Positions 35,962-50,900 of a stretch of 64,000 nt of DNA are shown piece after piece. The DNA comes from Tubiluchus corallicola. Lineage: Eukaryota > Priapulida > Priapulimorpha > Priapulimorphida > Tubiluchidae. The stretch spans positions 124,001 through 188,000 of the forward strand of contig JAQGDQ010000053.1 of the NCBI GenBank assembly GCA_030141605.1, written 5' to 3'. The position numbers and the translations under genes were made by a program. Every line of letters starts with the position of its first letter. The first letter of the stretch is position 1. A model generated the notes under the pieces. It saw nothing but the letters and a program-made list of their open reading frames with translations, was not told where the DNA came from and searched no databases.

Positions 35962-38900
35962 ATAACAGTTATCAAACTTCTAGCTCATATGACTGTACAT
36001 AAAACTGTAACAACATTCGACTAGACACATGAATTGAGTAATACAATAGACATCAATAAAGGCGTGTTATGCATGTGTGCAGTGAATTGCATGAGCTTGC
36101 CACAACAGTGCATAACGAAACTTCTCTTTCACTTACACGCTAAGAAAACTCGAGCGAGGCTCTGGGCTCAACATAAAAGTGCGCTCTTGGTCACTAATAC
36201 TAGAACAGTCGCTATGGTGATGACAATCAGACGAGCTTATAGATGGATGGCCAGCCCGCCTTTCATCACAATATGAGCTTATAGACGGGTGCCCAATACG
36301 CTTTTCATTATTATACAACTGAGAAAAACGAGCCTTCATTCTTTGTGTACGATGTGTCAGCCTAAAAGTGAGCATTCAGATGGTAGGGTGTTTAGAAATG
36401 AACAAATAACTGCACCAAAATAAACTATTCAACTAGTATCAAAAAATAGACACCAGTAAAAAATAAATTACTGAAATAAAATACTTTTCTACAGGAAGAA
36501 ACATGTACCAATGTACAAGTACATATCTCACTATTAAGCTAATATAATAAGACAAAACAAACTATTTGTAAGCAATAATAAACATCGTATATAACCCACC
36601 GAGTGAACGACTCGCATGCAGCAATCATTGCTCGTACAGAAGTAGCAATACTTGTGACGACATTCATTTCATTGCGTGCCACGCTGGCTAGACTAGATTT
36701 GGTGGCATTATTAGTCTCTTGCCTTTTATGCTTTAAATAATACGGAATAATAGCCTTCAACACTGTCTGAAAATATGTAACAGTTGAATGACTTGACGAA
36801 ACACATTCACTGAATCAAAGCAATTAAGGCATTCTATTTTCAACTAAAATTGAGCATTTGGGTGTAACTTCTGATAAAATACTAAACAACGTACCAACAT
36901 TTCTAGACACCTGCTAGATTCTGGTGCATATGCAACAACAGTTACACATACAGCTACTGCTTCTACAACACTGTAGTCATTATCATCATTCTCATAGCAG
37001 AAATCCTGTAGAAATAACAACAAAATATGCTATTTGTGCAGATATTGAAAATTTTTTTGAAGGAAAATACTTTGCTAGGCACAAACAACGTCACTATAGT
37101 TTACAGAGTAGGAAAATGTTGATAATGAAGGAAAAACTTATAATTCCGTGAATCTTATGAGTTAAAAAAATTGTTTGGAGTAGAATACAACAACTTCTGC
37201 TTTGGCAGAAAGTAAAATTTACTTTAATCTGATAACCTTAACTCTAAGCAGCAGCATGTACACAAATAAAATACTGCATGTTGTGTCAATGACAAACAAA
37301 ACTGCTTTGCCAGAGAGCAAAATTTGTTTTCTTTATAGCAACTTAAATAAATATCTACACATGGCAGTACTTGTAAGCCACCGAAGTTTTCATTCTGTGT
37401 CATTTCAATGTCAACAACAAAAAATTTTTGCAGTTAACTCTAACTTAGTGACAGAGTAAGTTTTAACTACCTTTAAAAAGATGTTACAATATGCCCAGGT
37501 TCAGTTGTAACTATTATAAAAATAATTAATTTAATAAAAATATTCAAGCTCCACTTTAAAATGAACTTCCCATTTGGAATAGCACTTAACACTTCAGTCA
37601 GCAATTATTAAAACAATACTTTAAACAAACAGTAGTGTTACAAACAAAGCTTATTACTGAATATCAGCAACAATAATAGGCTTAAACATTTACTTTAACA
37701 ATTAAAATATACTAAAACCAAATTAAGTTTTAGTACTTCTAAATTTAATCTTTTTGTATGTACTCTTGTAATGTTAATGTGCAAATTGGAGAGGGATGCC
37801 ATTTTAATTTAAGTAATGCCCAAAAATGACTCATGCTGGCTAGCGGTATGCAAAAACCGAAACATCAAATGGTTGAAGGCATCCAAGAATGGTAGTAATA
37901 TTAATTTCTACTGAAAACCAATAATCAAATCAGTCTTACAACCATCATACCAGTGTTTTCAATGGTTTTTCTCCCGCAACACAGGCTAGAATGTCAAGTG
38001 GATCATTTCTGTTCTTTTCCATTGCCAACAAAAGCTTAAAGAAATACTGAGCTTGAACTTTGTTGGCATCACCTAACTTTGACTCAGTGTCAAGGTCCAA
38101 AATGCCAGCTACACTGCCAAACATCTGAAAGACATCAATGTACTGGTAACATTGTATACTCCGAGAAACACTTCCTATGCTACAAGGTATAGATTATAGA
38201 TCAAGAAGCTTAATGGTAACAAAGTTCAATATTTGGCAATACACAGAAAAACATGGCACAATAACAAAAGCAACAATAACAGAAATAGTACGACTGACTA
38301 GAATGACATTGCGAATGCCTTGCCTGTAGTAAGAATGGCTTTCTGTGTAAGATGTAAAATTGTTGACATGTCCACTCGATAACATTACACAGCAAAGTAT
38401 TGGTTTGGTGGTTGCCATAGATCCGTAGCAGAGTCGGCATAATTAACAAGTACCTAAATAGCAATATTATAAAATTGAAGAGATTCTGACACAAATTTAA
38501 ATTTTAAATTAAGTAAATACATTATGATCAGCAGTGAAATTCAGTTATACTAGTAACTGGATATTAGTTATTGGTAGCTCAGCAAATTTCTTTTTATACT
38601 GCTCACAATTTTTTTATATTGCATTGTTAATTGTTTTATACACAAAGATAAAAATTTACCCATTGCAAGCAAATATAGTCCTGAAATCACGAACGGTATT
38701 AATGAGTGAAGCAACACTAAGTCTCAGCTGTGATGAGTCTTCAGAGTGTAGAATTAAATTTCCATTTACAACACTCACTGCCAGCTGAAGTTCTGTGGCT
38801 GATGTCATTTGTCCAGTTAAGCCTTTGAAGAGTGTGGAAACGAGCTATAAAAGTAAATGATTGCTGCATTCAATTTTGTAGTATGCACACATGCAATGCA

Positions 38901-41900
38901 AAGAAGATCGTGAATTTACTTCTTAATCATAGGAAAAATATAAGTTGTCTTACATTGACCCAAACACGTTTATGCAGTACATCAAGTCCATATAGTTCTT
39001 TTCCTTGTTCTCCATGGTGCATGCCAAAAGACGTATCAAGAGCTTTACGAGGAAATGCCGGCAGTTTTATAAGTTCATCAAACAAAAGTGTTACGCGATT
39101 TTGAACCTGGAAAAACAGATAAGTGTACAATATTAATTTTTATTTTTTCGAATTCAATAATTGGTACAGCCATTGAAAAAATGAGACATATACCTGGTTA
39201 GCTGGACAGCTCTGTATGATTGTATCTGCTAGCAGAACTTTTCCAATTTCCACAAACTTGAGAATGAAAGCCTGCCTTTGAAGATTGCAGAATGCTTCAT
39301 CTGGGTTCATGTGTAGAAGTGTAAGTTCAGGATAGAAAGATCGTCGAAAAAAGTAAAAATCTCGTACATAAGCACTGGGGTTATGCATCTGATCTGTTTT
39401 AAAATAAGAAAACATTAATCAGATAAATGAAGGCTAAAAATAAGTCCTGTGTGCACAATGCAAGAATGTATTTAAATTATCCATGCCCTTGATTGTCATA
39501 CAAATGGAGTTAGCAATTAACAAGGATAATAGAGAAAGATAATGTAGAAGTAAAATATTAATATTTAGTTCTATAATTTTTCTAAAGTACATACGGGTTT
39601 TTGCATCCACCAATACATAAGAGTTTTGTTGATCTTCTTCAATATTAAAGAAATCCAAACTGTCCTGCAGGATCTGACAAAACTGAGTATCCTACATGAA
39701 AATTCTCAAGTTGTCATTAAAGAAACCAAAACTATCTACACATTTACAGTAAAATAAGTTGAGTTACAAATCACAAAATGGTGTACTATTTAAAAAAACC
39801 TTTATAAAAGTTCTAATTTATATTATAAAGGAGGACCTAATTTTTACCTCATGTATAGGAAATTGAGACGGTATGCTAGTCAGATCAGGCCCGTGAACAA
39901 CAATCTTCTTAGCACTTGGTACGTTGGCTGTTAACATTATCATTGCCTGCAACAAAAAAAGCTATTAAAATATTTCTTCAAAGCAAAATACCTAAATTTT
40001 TGTACATGCAAAAACTAAGGCAAATTAACTATGTGCTCCATGATAGAATTAAATAACCAAAGTTTTAGCACATCTAAAGAATTAATGACACACTGGCTGG
40101 ATTACATACAACCAAAAGCAAACAAGTGGGTGGCATATAAATGATGAACACACAAAAAACAACTCACATCACACTGTTCTTTCTTGAGTGTTTGCTTGAG
40201 ATCCTTAAAAAATACGCCTTGCACTGAAGGTACGATCTGCCATAGCAGTGACAACGCGGTGGCTATGGCTTCTTGTCCGCCTTCTACAGGAGATCGTATA
40301 TGGAACATGATGAAGCCAAGCTGTCAGACACAGAAAAATGAATTTATTTTAGACAATTCTGCAACACAATTTAAAACGACCAAACATACTGGTTTAGATT
40401 CCTTCAGAAAGTGTAACCAAGCAGTAGTCAATTTTTATGAGTGTTGAAAGCAACTAGCACAAGTGCTTCTAAAGGGCAGGAGCATGGGCATTGGGGCAAA
40501 AACTATATGGGAAGTGGAAAGGAAGGCTGCATAGCTGCATAGTTTGCATTATTTCCTTTGCATTTCTAAAAAGTGACACATCATTAGTTTTTTAAAATGC
40601 ACCCATAATACAAGTTATTCAAATTGTCCTCTACTAGTTAGTAGCAGTATATTGCTGTTTGTTTATGTGAAATTACTGTGACTGCAATGTGTAAGTATAA
40701 GATTGCCAATTTTTTCACATAGAACTAAATTCTTAATTTCTGGTAGAATACCAAAAACTTCAAGTAGGTAAAATAAATGGAATGATTGAAAGGCTCAAAA
40801 CAAATCACAGCTTACCATATAATTAAAAAGTGCATGTGCAGTATGACCCGGTAACTCTGGCACATGAACCATAAGTTTATGCAACAGCATAGTTAATACA
40901 GGCAGCTTCTCCTTGTTTGTGAGCTTTTCCAAAAAATGCCGGAAAAACAATGGAGGATCATCGACAAGACAATTCCAAACAACCTTGAAAGCCACTTCGG
41001 ATACTGTAAGTTTTAGTGGAAACTTTATAAAAAAAATTACCTGATGAATAAACATGCTATGCAATAAATTATCTAAATTACAATTTTTGTGCATACTACA
41101 CAATGCAAAAAGCATCACAGATATGCCTAAAGCTGAAACCGAGTTTCATAAAATTTAATAATGAGAAAATTACATTTTTTTTAATGTAAGTTAATGTAAC
41201 ATCTAACATGTAATTTTTAAAAATAACAAGTAGTATTAAGGCTATAAATTTAAGTTATTACCTGCTACCCCATCCTCATTGACTTCATGATCTTCCAGCA
41301 AGTGTATAATAGAAATGATAGCAGTGCACAGACAAGAAGGGAATAAAGACTGTGCAAGCTGAATATGATGCATAGGTTGATGCTCAGCTATACGCTCCTC
41401 ATCGCCTATAAAACAATGGAAAGTGCTACATAAGCACAACAGCATTAAAATTTAATGAAAGGTAATACCCATAAAACACTAGCTTATACAGTACCTTCTT
41501 CATGTTCATCTGTAGCTACATGATGTAAACTTGGCTCGTATGAAGCCCTTTGAGGTATTGGAACAGTAGTCATGTGAAATTTCTCTCTTGATTCTCTTTT
41601 CTTTTCATCTTCTGCTTTCAAGGCAAGATGAACTCTCTCTAACTGTTGTTTCCGCCGAGTTTTTGTTGCAGTTAAGTAGGACCTCTACAATCAGTTTCAA
41701 GATGCATTAGTAGCAGGTTAACTAATGTAGTTAGACAACTCAATAAAATCTGCTTTACTAAGTTTCAATAAAGCAGTTACAAATTAGTGGTGTTAACGAT
41801 ACCCATTTAATCAAATAGTCCTAGCAACAGTTATCTACTAAATCCTAGCTGGCACTTACAGGCTTATCAAAGCTGTCATCCTGATTGATGGTCACTTCTT

Positions 41901-44900
41901 CGACCTTCGTCTTAAAATGAGGCATCCAAGGGGGATCAACCACAGTAACTTGAGATATACCAACAGTTGGTGAAGGCATAGTGAAGTCTATATTTGGTGG
42001 TGGTACCTACATTAATGCCAAAGATCTAGTTAGCATAAACCCAAGGAGGGATTATTTAATATTAGGCAACAGAAAAATTCAACCATAGAAGCAATACTAA
42101 GTACCTTAAATATCATGTGGGCACCTTCCTCCATTTGCGACCAACACTGATACCTCATATTCCACAATATTCTGAACCTAAACAAAAAAAATCATATATT
42201 ACATCTCTACCACATATATTTGACAATAACACTAAAATATGTGCTCCATATATTTACCTGAAAACAGCATTGATTCTCTCATTTGCTTCTTCATGTGCAA
42301 GTTCCTTTGTCAAAACTTCTACAGCTGGCTCAGGTGCCTTCACAGCTGCGAGGATAAAAACGGTAGCTGTAAAACAAAAAGTCATTGCGAAAGTTATGAA
42401 GGGATTATATTTATATAAGCATTTATAAACATCATGTATGCAACATAGGCATTTGAAATTTGATTGTGGAATACTACAATGAACGGTTCAAAGCGAACGC
42501 TTGTTTTAATGGTGATATTGGGTATTAAAATGAGCCATTCCTTAATACCCTGGCTCATCAACAAAAATAATGTAGGTGCATAACACTTGTTGTGGTTCTG
42601 AAAATTAAAATTAATGTTTGACCTCACATAAATCATGCAATTTATAGCTTACAATTACACACTGCTTTTATTTTTATTTTATTTTCTGTTTGTATTACTT
42701 ACACCCACCTATCTGCATAACCAGTTACAACCAACAGCCTGAAATATTAATAAATGACGATTTGTGAATGCAGCTACTAAGCCCGCATGTATATGAGTAG
42801 GCTGTGTTAAGCTTTTGCAGGTAGGCATGTGCATTTATCACTCACCAGCAACAAATCATGTTCTTAAATAGAGCCATCAGCCAATGTAGCCTGCCAGCCA
42901 CAAATACATTTGATTTAAAAGACTAAATGCAGCTGATATAAGCTTTCTTCTTGTCATTAAAACCAACTCAGTAAATCAGTAAATCAGAGGTTATTAAGAG
43001 CTGACTTACAAAGTTCCATTTTTGTAAAATGCATATGATTCGTGATTTTAAATAGCTATTAATTACCACACGTCGAAAAGCTTAGCTTTTAATTACCATC
43101 ATCAAAAAGCTTTTTTAAATCACAACAAGGCTTAATGTAATCTTCTTACCGGCAGCTGCTATGAGCTGTTGGTCAGTTTCTAGCAGTAATTCCCACGCAA
43201 CATGGAGTACATCGATGAATTCCTCTTCACTCATAATTACAACAGCTTTAGCAATGATAGAAAATGGTGCATGGAACAGATTCTGCACCTGCAAAATTAT
43301 CAGAAACATCAGAAAACAAACAAGTATTTTAGGAACAAAAATAAAAAGTACTTTAGGAAGAAATAAAACAAATTTATACCATTTAATGACTGTGTGGAAC
43401 GGATTTTGAACTGATATAATTTACTGACTGAATATGATCATGTCAACTTACTTGAGATTTTATATACTTCAAGATCGGTGGTTCCTCTGAAGTACCAGTT
43501 TTTTTCTTACTGGTCATTTTCACCTTCTGTTCTTGCTGTGCAGATTCTTTGTGCATCTGTGTTACTTGCTGCACTTTCTTAGCTAGAAGATCAGCATTTT
43601 TGCGATCTATTGTAGCAGTTAGGAGGGAACTCTCTCGACGTCGTGTAGGTGATCCTGGAGTCATGGTAGAGATCTAAAAAATAACTTGTCAGAAAATCTT
43701 ACAGCACAGTCTATAATCACCAGTAACAATGTGCTGATATAAAAATTGTAATGTGCCAAAAGAAACGGTAAAGCTTACAACTAATTAAAACAATGTACCT
43801 TCCGGTGTAATCTTTCTTTACTTTTTTCTCTTTTTACTTCATCTTTCCTGCTTGTAGAATCCTTGTCAGACAACTTGTCATCAATTTCTTCATTCAGAAA
43901 ATCCTGCAGACATTAAATAATGTAAAATCATGGTTTAAAAGAAAAATAAAAAATTAAAATAAAAAATTAAAAACATTACATTAACAATTAAATTATTGTT
44001 CTCTTGCTGTAAAAATTTTTTAAATTACTGCACCTTCTCAATCATGAATAAAATAATAAGTATTAGAATCTTAATATGAAGATTATTATTAATATTATAA
44101 ACTCCACAATTAATTAAATTTTGATACCAAACTTAGAAACAGGAAACATAAAAAAGTTGCTTTAAGCAGAACGTCCCTGTTTCAAATCCAGCTCCATCCC
44201 AACTTTTTTGCATTTCCTGTTTTTCAAATTTGGGATTTGTGTAAAATAATTGTGGGATTATAACATCAAGTATCTGAAATGTATCAGAGAGATAGAGTCA
44301 ATTAATTGAAATGAATATTGCAGTAGCAGCAGTTATTCGTAATATGTTTGGTGAAAAATACACTTTATTTACCTCGCCATACAGTTTCCGACAAGCATGA
44401 ATAAGTCGGATACAACTTCTAGACTGTCTCTTGTAGCAGTCTGGGTGACAAGCATACTGATGAGGACAAGCAAAACTCACTGTGTTGGTTACCTGGATGA
44501 TTACCTAATAAGCATAACAACAACAGCTTGACACATATAGCTATTTGTTTCCAAAAACATTAATCAACACATAGTGAAGTAAATCATATGTAAACATAGT
44601 ATCAGTAAAGCAAACCTTGATCCAAGGCATTTTATTTCCATATTCTTGTTCTTCTTGTTCTTGCTGTGTAGCCATATCACCTTGAGTTGCAGGACTGTCT
44701 GCTGTTTCATCACTTAACAACCCCGGAGACTCAGGCCTGTCTTCACCGGAGTGATCTTCATTACTGTTGTCTGAACGATCAGAATGAGCCATGCTGACCT
44801 TACGTGACTTTATGCTCTCTGTTCGACGGAAAGCTGAAAGGAAGCATAGACCATTTCTTTAAACAACAAATCATACAAATTAACAAAAGTTTACTATTAC

Positions 44901-47900
44901 GATCACAAAAACAAAATATCTTTTGTTATACGTTGAAGTATATAATGATGAACCAGCAATTAAATACTTTTCATATTTCATTTTAGTATTGTAACACGCT
45001 TTCTGCAACCGCGTCCTTTTGATATAATCTTGTGTAAGAAAACTTGCAGGGGTGCCACAATGTGAGAAAGCACTGTGTGAATGCTTAATGCTAAGCAAAA
45101 CGGCAAATTAAAAATAGTCCTAGTAAGAAAAACATTTTCAGCTTCTTGCAGACAACACAAAACCCTCATGAAGACTTGTCATGAAGTATGAAATTGCTCA
45201 CAGAGGTAGCAAAGGTGCACTAATCATTACAATTATACTCATAACTGGCAAACATTGTGTTTTTGCAATGTATGTATAACAGGTTCTCATTCTTTAGTTT
45301 TTTCAGTGCACGTTTTTTAAAGGACTCAAAATTGCTGTCTAAAATTGCTCAAAAACTTACATCCTAGTGGAATGAGTCCTTCTTCAAATGCATCCGTATC
45401 TTTATCATCAGCTTTTTTCTTACGGAGTCGCAAACTTCTGCGCCGAAAACTGCTCGCCTTCTGATCACTTGGACCTGATGTGCTGCCACCATGATGACGC
45501 CTTAACAACTTCTGTCGACTCTGTGCTACTCTGCGAGCTGCATAAAAGACCCATTCAACAAAAAATGCACAGAAAAGCCACCGAAAGCTGCATTTCATTC
45601 AGTGTACTCAAACTCAACAATTTCCACAACACTTTCCAAAGATTTTCAATAAAATGCATGAGATTACTTGTACTAAGCATTAGCAAGTACAACAAGTATT
45701 AAATATGTTATGCTAAACCATGGTGAGGTACATTATAGACCCAATTTATTTAGTACTTTTATTTTTTGCTAACCAATGAGAAAGTTAATAAAAGAACAAG
45801 TGCATGGAAAACGTCAATAAACAGGGTGCTAATCTATAATGTTAGAAGTCAAACAGAAACCATAGCTTTCCACCAATAACCCGACAAATAAAGTAAATAG
45901 AAGTATAAAATGTATAATGAAATTCATATTTGCTATAAATTAAATCATCCAAAAATTTTATAATGCGAACAATGCATGTCATGTCAAAGCCAAAAGCTGC
46001 AAAGTAGATTGTTGACAATCATAGTTTCAATGCATTGCCGTTGCATTCTTTGCATGCCACCGTGAAAATTATAAAATAAGCGAAAAATGGTCAATATGAC
46101 CATAAAACGAAGGACAAAGGTTGTCTATATTGGTATCAATAGTAAAACTTTGTGATTGACGCTTGTACAGAAGCAAAAAGCACAATAAAAGGCAGATAAG
46201 GAAATGCTTGTTGAGAAATGCAGGGACTAACAAATATAGGCAGTGGAGAAATGTATATTGACTTCATGTATAAACACCATCACAAAGTTTACAAGCTCAA
46301 AAACTTATCCAGTAAAATGTCAGCAATCGAAAATACCAGAGTGTAAGAGACAGACTATAAAAGCCGAGAAATATAAGTCTAACCACGGTGATCACGAAGA
46401 GTGCAAGTATAGACCTACGGCGAAAATCGTGTGATAAAGTGTGAGAATGAGAACAGTGATGTTCTCTGCTCACCTGCCAAACGCCACAAGCCAGCAGCAG
46501 GTACAGGATGAGCACCTGCTGCAGACGAGGGCATGTGCCCAGACGTCGCTGGACCTGTAGCACAAACAGCAATAAAATTTGTGTTAATTTACTATATGAC
46601 TTTGAAAACAAATGGAAATTTGTCTCAATTACATATTATGGATGACTGATGAGGGTCAACAGAGAAGATTAGTTAATAATGCGTTAGTAATGATTGTTAA
46701 TATAATAATTAAAATTTTATTTACCCATAAGGCACAGTCATGGCCATCTTATTAATGCACTAGTGAAAAATCTTATGTGTTTGCAAGTTGTTTCGCTTGT
46801 CTTGTATTTTAACCCTTGCATGTGATTGCACTTTTAATCAAAAAGCTTTCCACAAAAAGTTTGTAGTGAGTTCTGCTCAAGGAGAGAACTGCTGCTTAGA
46901 ACAGGATTTGTAGAAATTAGTGACAAATAAGTAGGCTAAAAGGTATAGATATGTCAAAATGTATTGCCTGACCTAAAAAAATCATAGGCAGTTGTGTGCT
47001 GCTTCCTACGGCAAGAGTTATTTAAAGTAACATTGTTCTATACTGTTAATAAACAAGAAATATAAATGTTTTAATTTCTGAAAGTACATGCTTTGAAAAT
47101 TCAAATCCAATTATCAACGAGGGAAACTGACTGCTTTGTGATAAAACAAGTTATATTTCAGAATTGTAAAAAAGCAAAACAATTCACCTCTATTGCTTTC
47201 TCCAGGTTGCTGCTCCTCTTCCGGCACCATTAACGTAGTGTTACTGCTATGGATGCTATCATTATCATTATCATGGCCACCAATCAAGCTGCCTAAGCCA
47301 GGTACACCGGTGACCATAAAACTGATTCTTCTTTCCCCGTGACCAGCTGCTACAAGAAAAAAATAAACTGTAGATCAAAAGTGATGATGGCAAGAATGAT
47401 TTCAAAAAAGAAAGAGGAATGACCAGCAAAAGCCAACTGAGAATTGTACTAGCATTATACTGAACCAACTGTAGATGCACATGAAAAACAGCTTTATCAA
47501 AGAGGCATTTTCTTATAATATTTGCTATTTCAAACTAACTGATGAGCAACACTGACTCGTGTATGATGCAGCACCATAACAGAATATGCCAGTAATCGAT
47601 AATTGCATAAAATTTCGATTAAAGTGATAAATCATATTTTTTGTCATTTACCTGTTTTTTTTTGCTTAATTATGGAGAGTAATTTTAATAATGCTATAAA
47701 AGCATTTATTACTGTGTGAAGTTATTCTTGAGGATCAAGAATGAGTACGTTTGCATAACAATTTAGGATGAAAACCATACCAAACAAACTGTATTAACCA
47801 GTAGAAAATCGTTCTGAATTCAATAATTTGAAATACATATTAATACACATCAGTACAGCTGAGTCATATAAATGTTTGAAATACCTGGAGGTCCATCTAC

Positions 47901-50900
47901 TAATGATGATATGCTGTGAGTAGACATTTGAGACTGACCCATACTGCTAAGCACGCTACTACAACGACGTTGGTTTAGGTTCCTCTCCCAGGGATACTCT
48001 CGACGTTGCATCTTAGCTTTCGGAAGGAACTGGTAAGTCTCGCGTAGAAACGTGGTTATTTCTAATAATAACTGACAAGCTATTACCTTTAGTGCAAATG
48101 GACATTCGTTCCCAGGAGGGTTCACAGTCGCTGAAATAAAATAATTCTTTTAACCCTAAGCAATTTTTTAAATTGTCTTTTGGCTTACTGAATTGTCCCA
48201 AGAACAAAACTTTGGAAGTAAAAGGTCATTTTTGTAAAGTACTGAATATGGTGGATTTGGTTTCGAGTGTATCACTCCAAATGGGACAAATAGAGTATTT
48301 TTATGTCCATGATATGACTATGATAATGTCTATGATAATAAACAGGTTACTGAGCAAAGTAAATTACAACAACACCAAAATTAATGTAAATTCATAAGTC
48401 TGCAATTAGGCTTGTTATTCACATATCCTGAATCTCCATTTCATGAGCATCATTTTGATACCAAGCTCATGGTTCTATGTTATTTCTAAGCTGAGATAAT
48501 CCACGTTAAAGTTGAGGTGCATGCTTCCACGAGCTACAATCGGAGTTTGGATGTACAAGTTTTTTACAATTGCAGTGCTAGTTTCTAGACAGAAAAGTGG
48601 GTAAGGAGTCATGAAATTAAATTTTTAGTATTTTTTGGACAGTTTCCTGATAATATGACGATGGAATATAAAAGTCCAATATATTTAGCAAATGTTTTCA
48701 TAAAAAATAAAAAATCGAAATTTGGCCAAACTTTTGGTGTTTTCTACTTTAAGCATCAGAACGTAGTTTTAACTATGCGGACTTATGGACGGTTTTGGTT
48801 TGCAAGCACACTAATAGTCAAAATACAAAACAAAAAGGTCAAAGAATTTGTTAATCACAATATACTTCAAGATTGTGAAAGCTTTGGAAATAAGAAAACT
48901 ATACTACCATCGTCAAGGAAATTCTCTTCATCGTCCTGAACGCGGTAAATACGGCGTTTGTTTTCATCATATACTTCATTAACAACAGTACCAACAGAAT
49001 GATCTTCTGATGCAAGAATCTCTTCTAAGCGACATCCAATCGCCTAATTATCAAAACATGAGCAATTTTAACAAAAGCTAAAACATAATACATACAAAGC
49101 TATCTTTAATACAACACCACCATATGAGTTAGCTATAAACTGCTAATAAAACTAACAATAGATAAATGCTTTTAACAGCCTAATCTGCAGTATACTTTCA
49201 GTAAAAATGAACTTACTTTAACATAATTGTCTATACATGAGAAGTTATATCTTTAACATCCTTTGTTTAGGACTATGGTACAGTATAAAATGTTTAATTT
49301 AACTGTTCAAAATTGATAAAATGAATTCAAACCTCAGCCCACAGGTAGAACATTCTACCAGCTGCTTTTTGCAGGATTGTGGTTCGACGAAAACCAGACG
49401 GTTGCCCGCGATTATGCAATGGAAACCCTGACGGTCGAAACACGGGAATATGAAGCTTCATCCAGTCCGGCCAATTACCTTTGTTACATCGATAAACAAA
49501 GTAAGCACACTCCAGTAATAATGCCGCCCTGGCTACTACTGGTGCTTCCTGCAATAGTTTTAATAAAAACACAGTACAAGATCAAAAACAAAAGCAAAAG
49601 GAAATTCCATGTCCAGCAAGCAAACTGAAATGTAATACTGCAAGAATTGCATGCTGAACTAGAATTACCAAGTGCACTTGTTAAATATTTTGGAATTTAA
49701 TGCGATACACTACTCATTAGTATCGCTAATAATAATAATAATAGTACTACTAAAAGAAAAATTTCCCATTCAGTTGTTATATGCATACATATTAGTCAGA
49801 TACTTTTACAATAGCTTGTGTAATGTCAGCACTATTTCTTGAGGTACTACTTAACACGTTTTCACGGCATGAGAAATTGACTCAATTTAAAACAGTGCAA
49901 AAATAGCAGAAATTTGATCTTATATGTAAGCTACTAAAGTGTTTTCAAAATTTGTCTCAAAGTACTAACCAAATCTAGTACAGCTGCAATAAGCTGTGGA
50001 TCCGGAATTGATCCCGGTTGACACGTTTCCAGCAAAAACGAAAATCGGACCATGCCTGCTTCAACAGCAGTGGTATTTATCAACTTTTTTTCTTTGATTA
50101 TAGCATCAGATGAACCGTCATCAATACCAAGAGGTCCTTTGTTACCTGGATCTTTACAAGGAAAAGTGAAGGTAAAAGTATCAGAAAAAATACATTTGAA
50201 CAAACAAAAACAGAAAAAAGTAACATTCTTGCAAATAGCATATGACAGATAATAAGTATACAATTATACAATACAGATTTATAAAAACTGGTCAACGATT
50301 TAGTTTATTCATTTTGACAAAATCCAAACATGTAAAAACAACTGTATCAGATATACCGACTGTACTACATCAAATCATCTTACTAAGCACTATCAATTAC
50401 GGATTGGTTTCCAAGAGTTCTACAATATCTTCAATTGCAAGTAAAACTACATATTTAAACCCATTTAAAATTCAAAACCTTTGCAAGAAACAGGCAATAT
50501 GTCAGCACTAATTCATGATTACAGCATTAGGAAACAATGTTTTCAAACACTAATATCAAAAAACTATATCTGATAAACAGGTGCAATAAACATACAATAA
50601 GTGGAACATATAAAACTGGTAGAAAAATCAACAAAATCAAACATAATGTCAGACTATACACATACGGCAACTGCTTTATAACATATAACATAATGCCTAA
50701 AGCTTGGTCTTCATTTTTGCACGCAATGTTACGTTTTTATCAAGCAGCACACTACTATGTAAATATCATTAGTTTGCAAAGCTTGGCTAACTCTGAAAAA
50801 CGACCAAATTGCAATCCTATTGTCTCACTAAAATATAAATGTAATTATCAATAAGCTTGCTTCTATGCACTGCAATCTATGGACATTTCCGGACAACTAT

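Noticed and set aside
38210-38323. Extension of UNC80 exon w34 past CTACAG to a later GT donor
   Set aside because: The extra residues (ARHSQCHSSQ) have no family counterpart, and a later GT would not join w35 as cleanly as the GC donor does.
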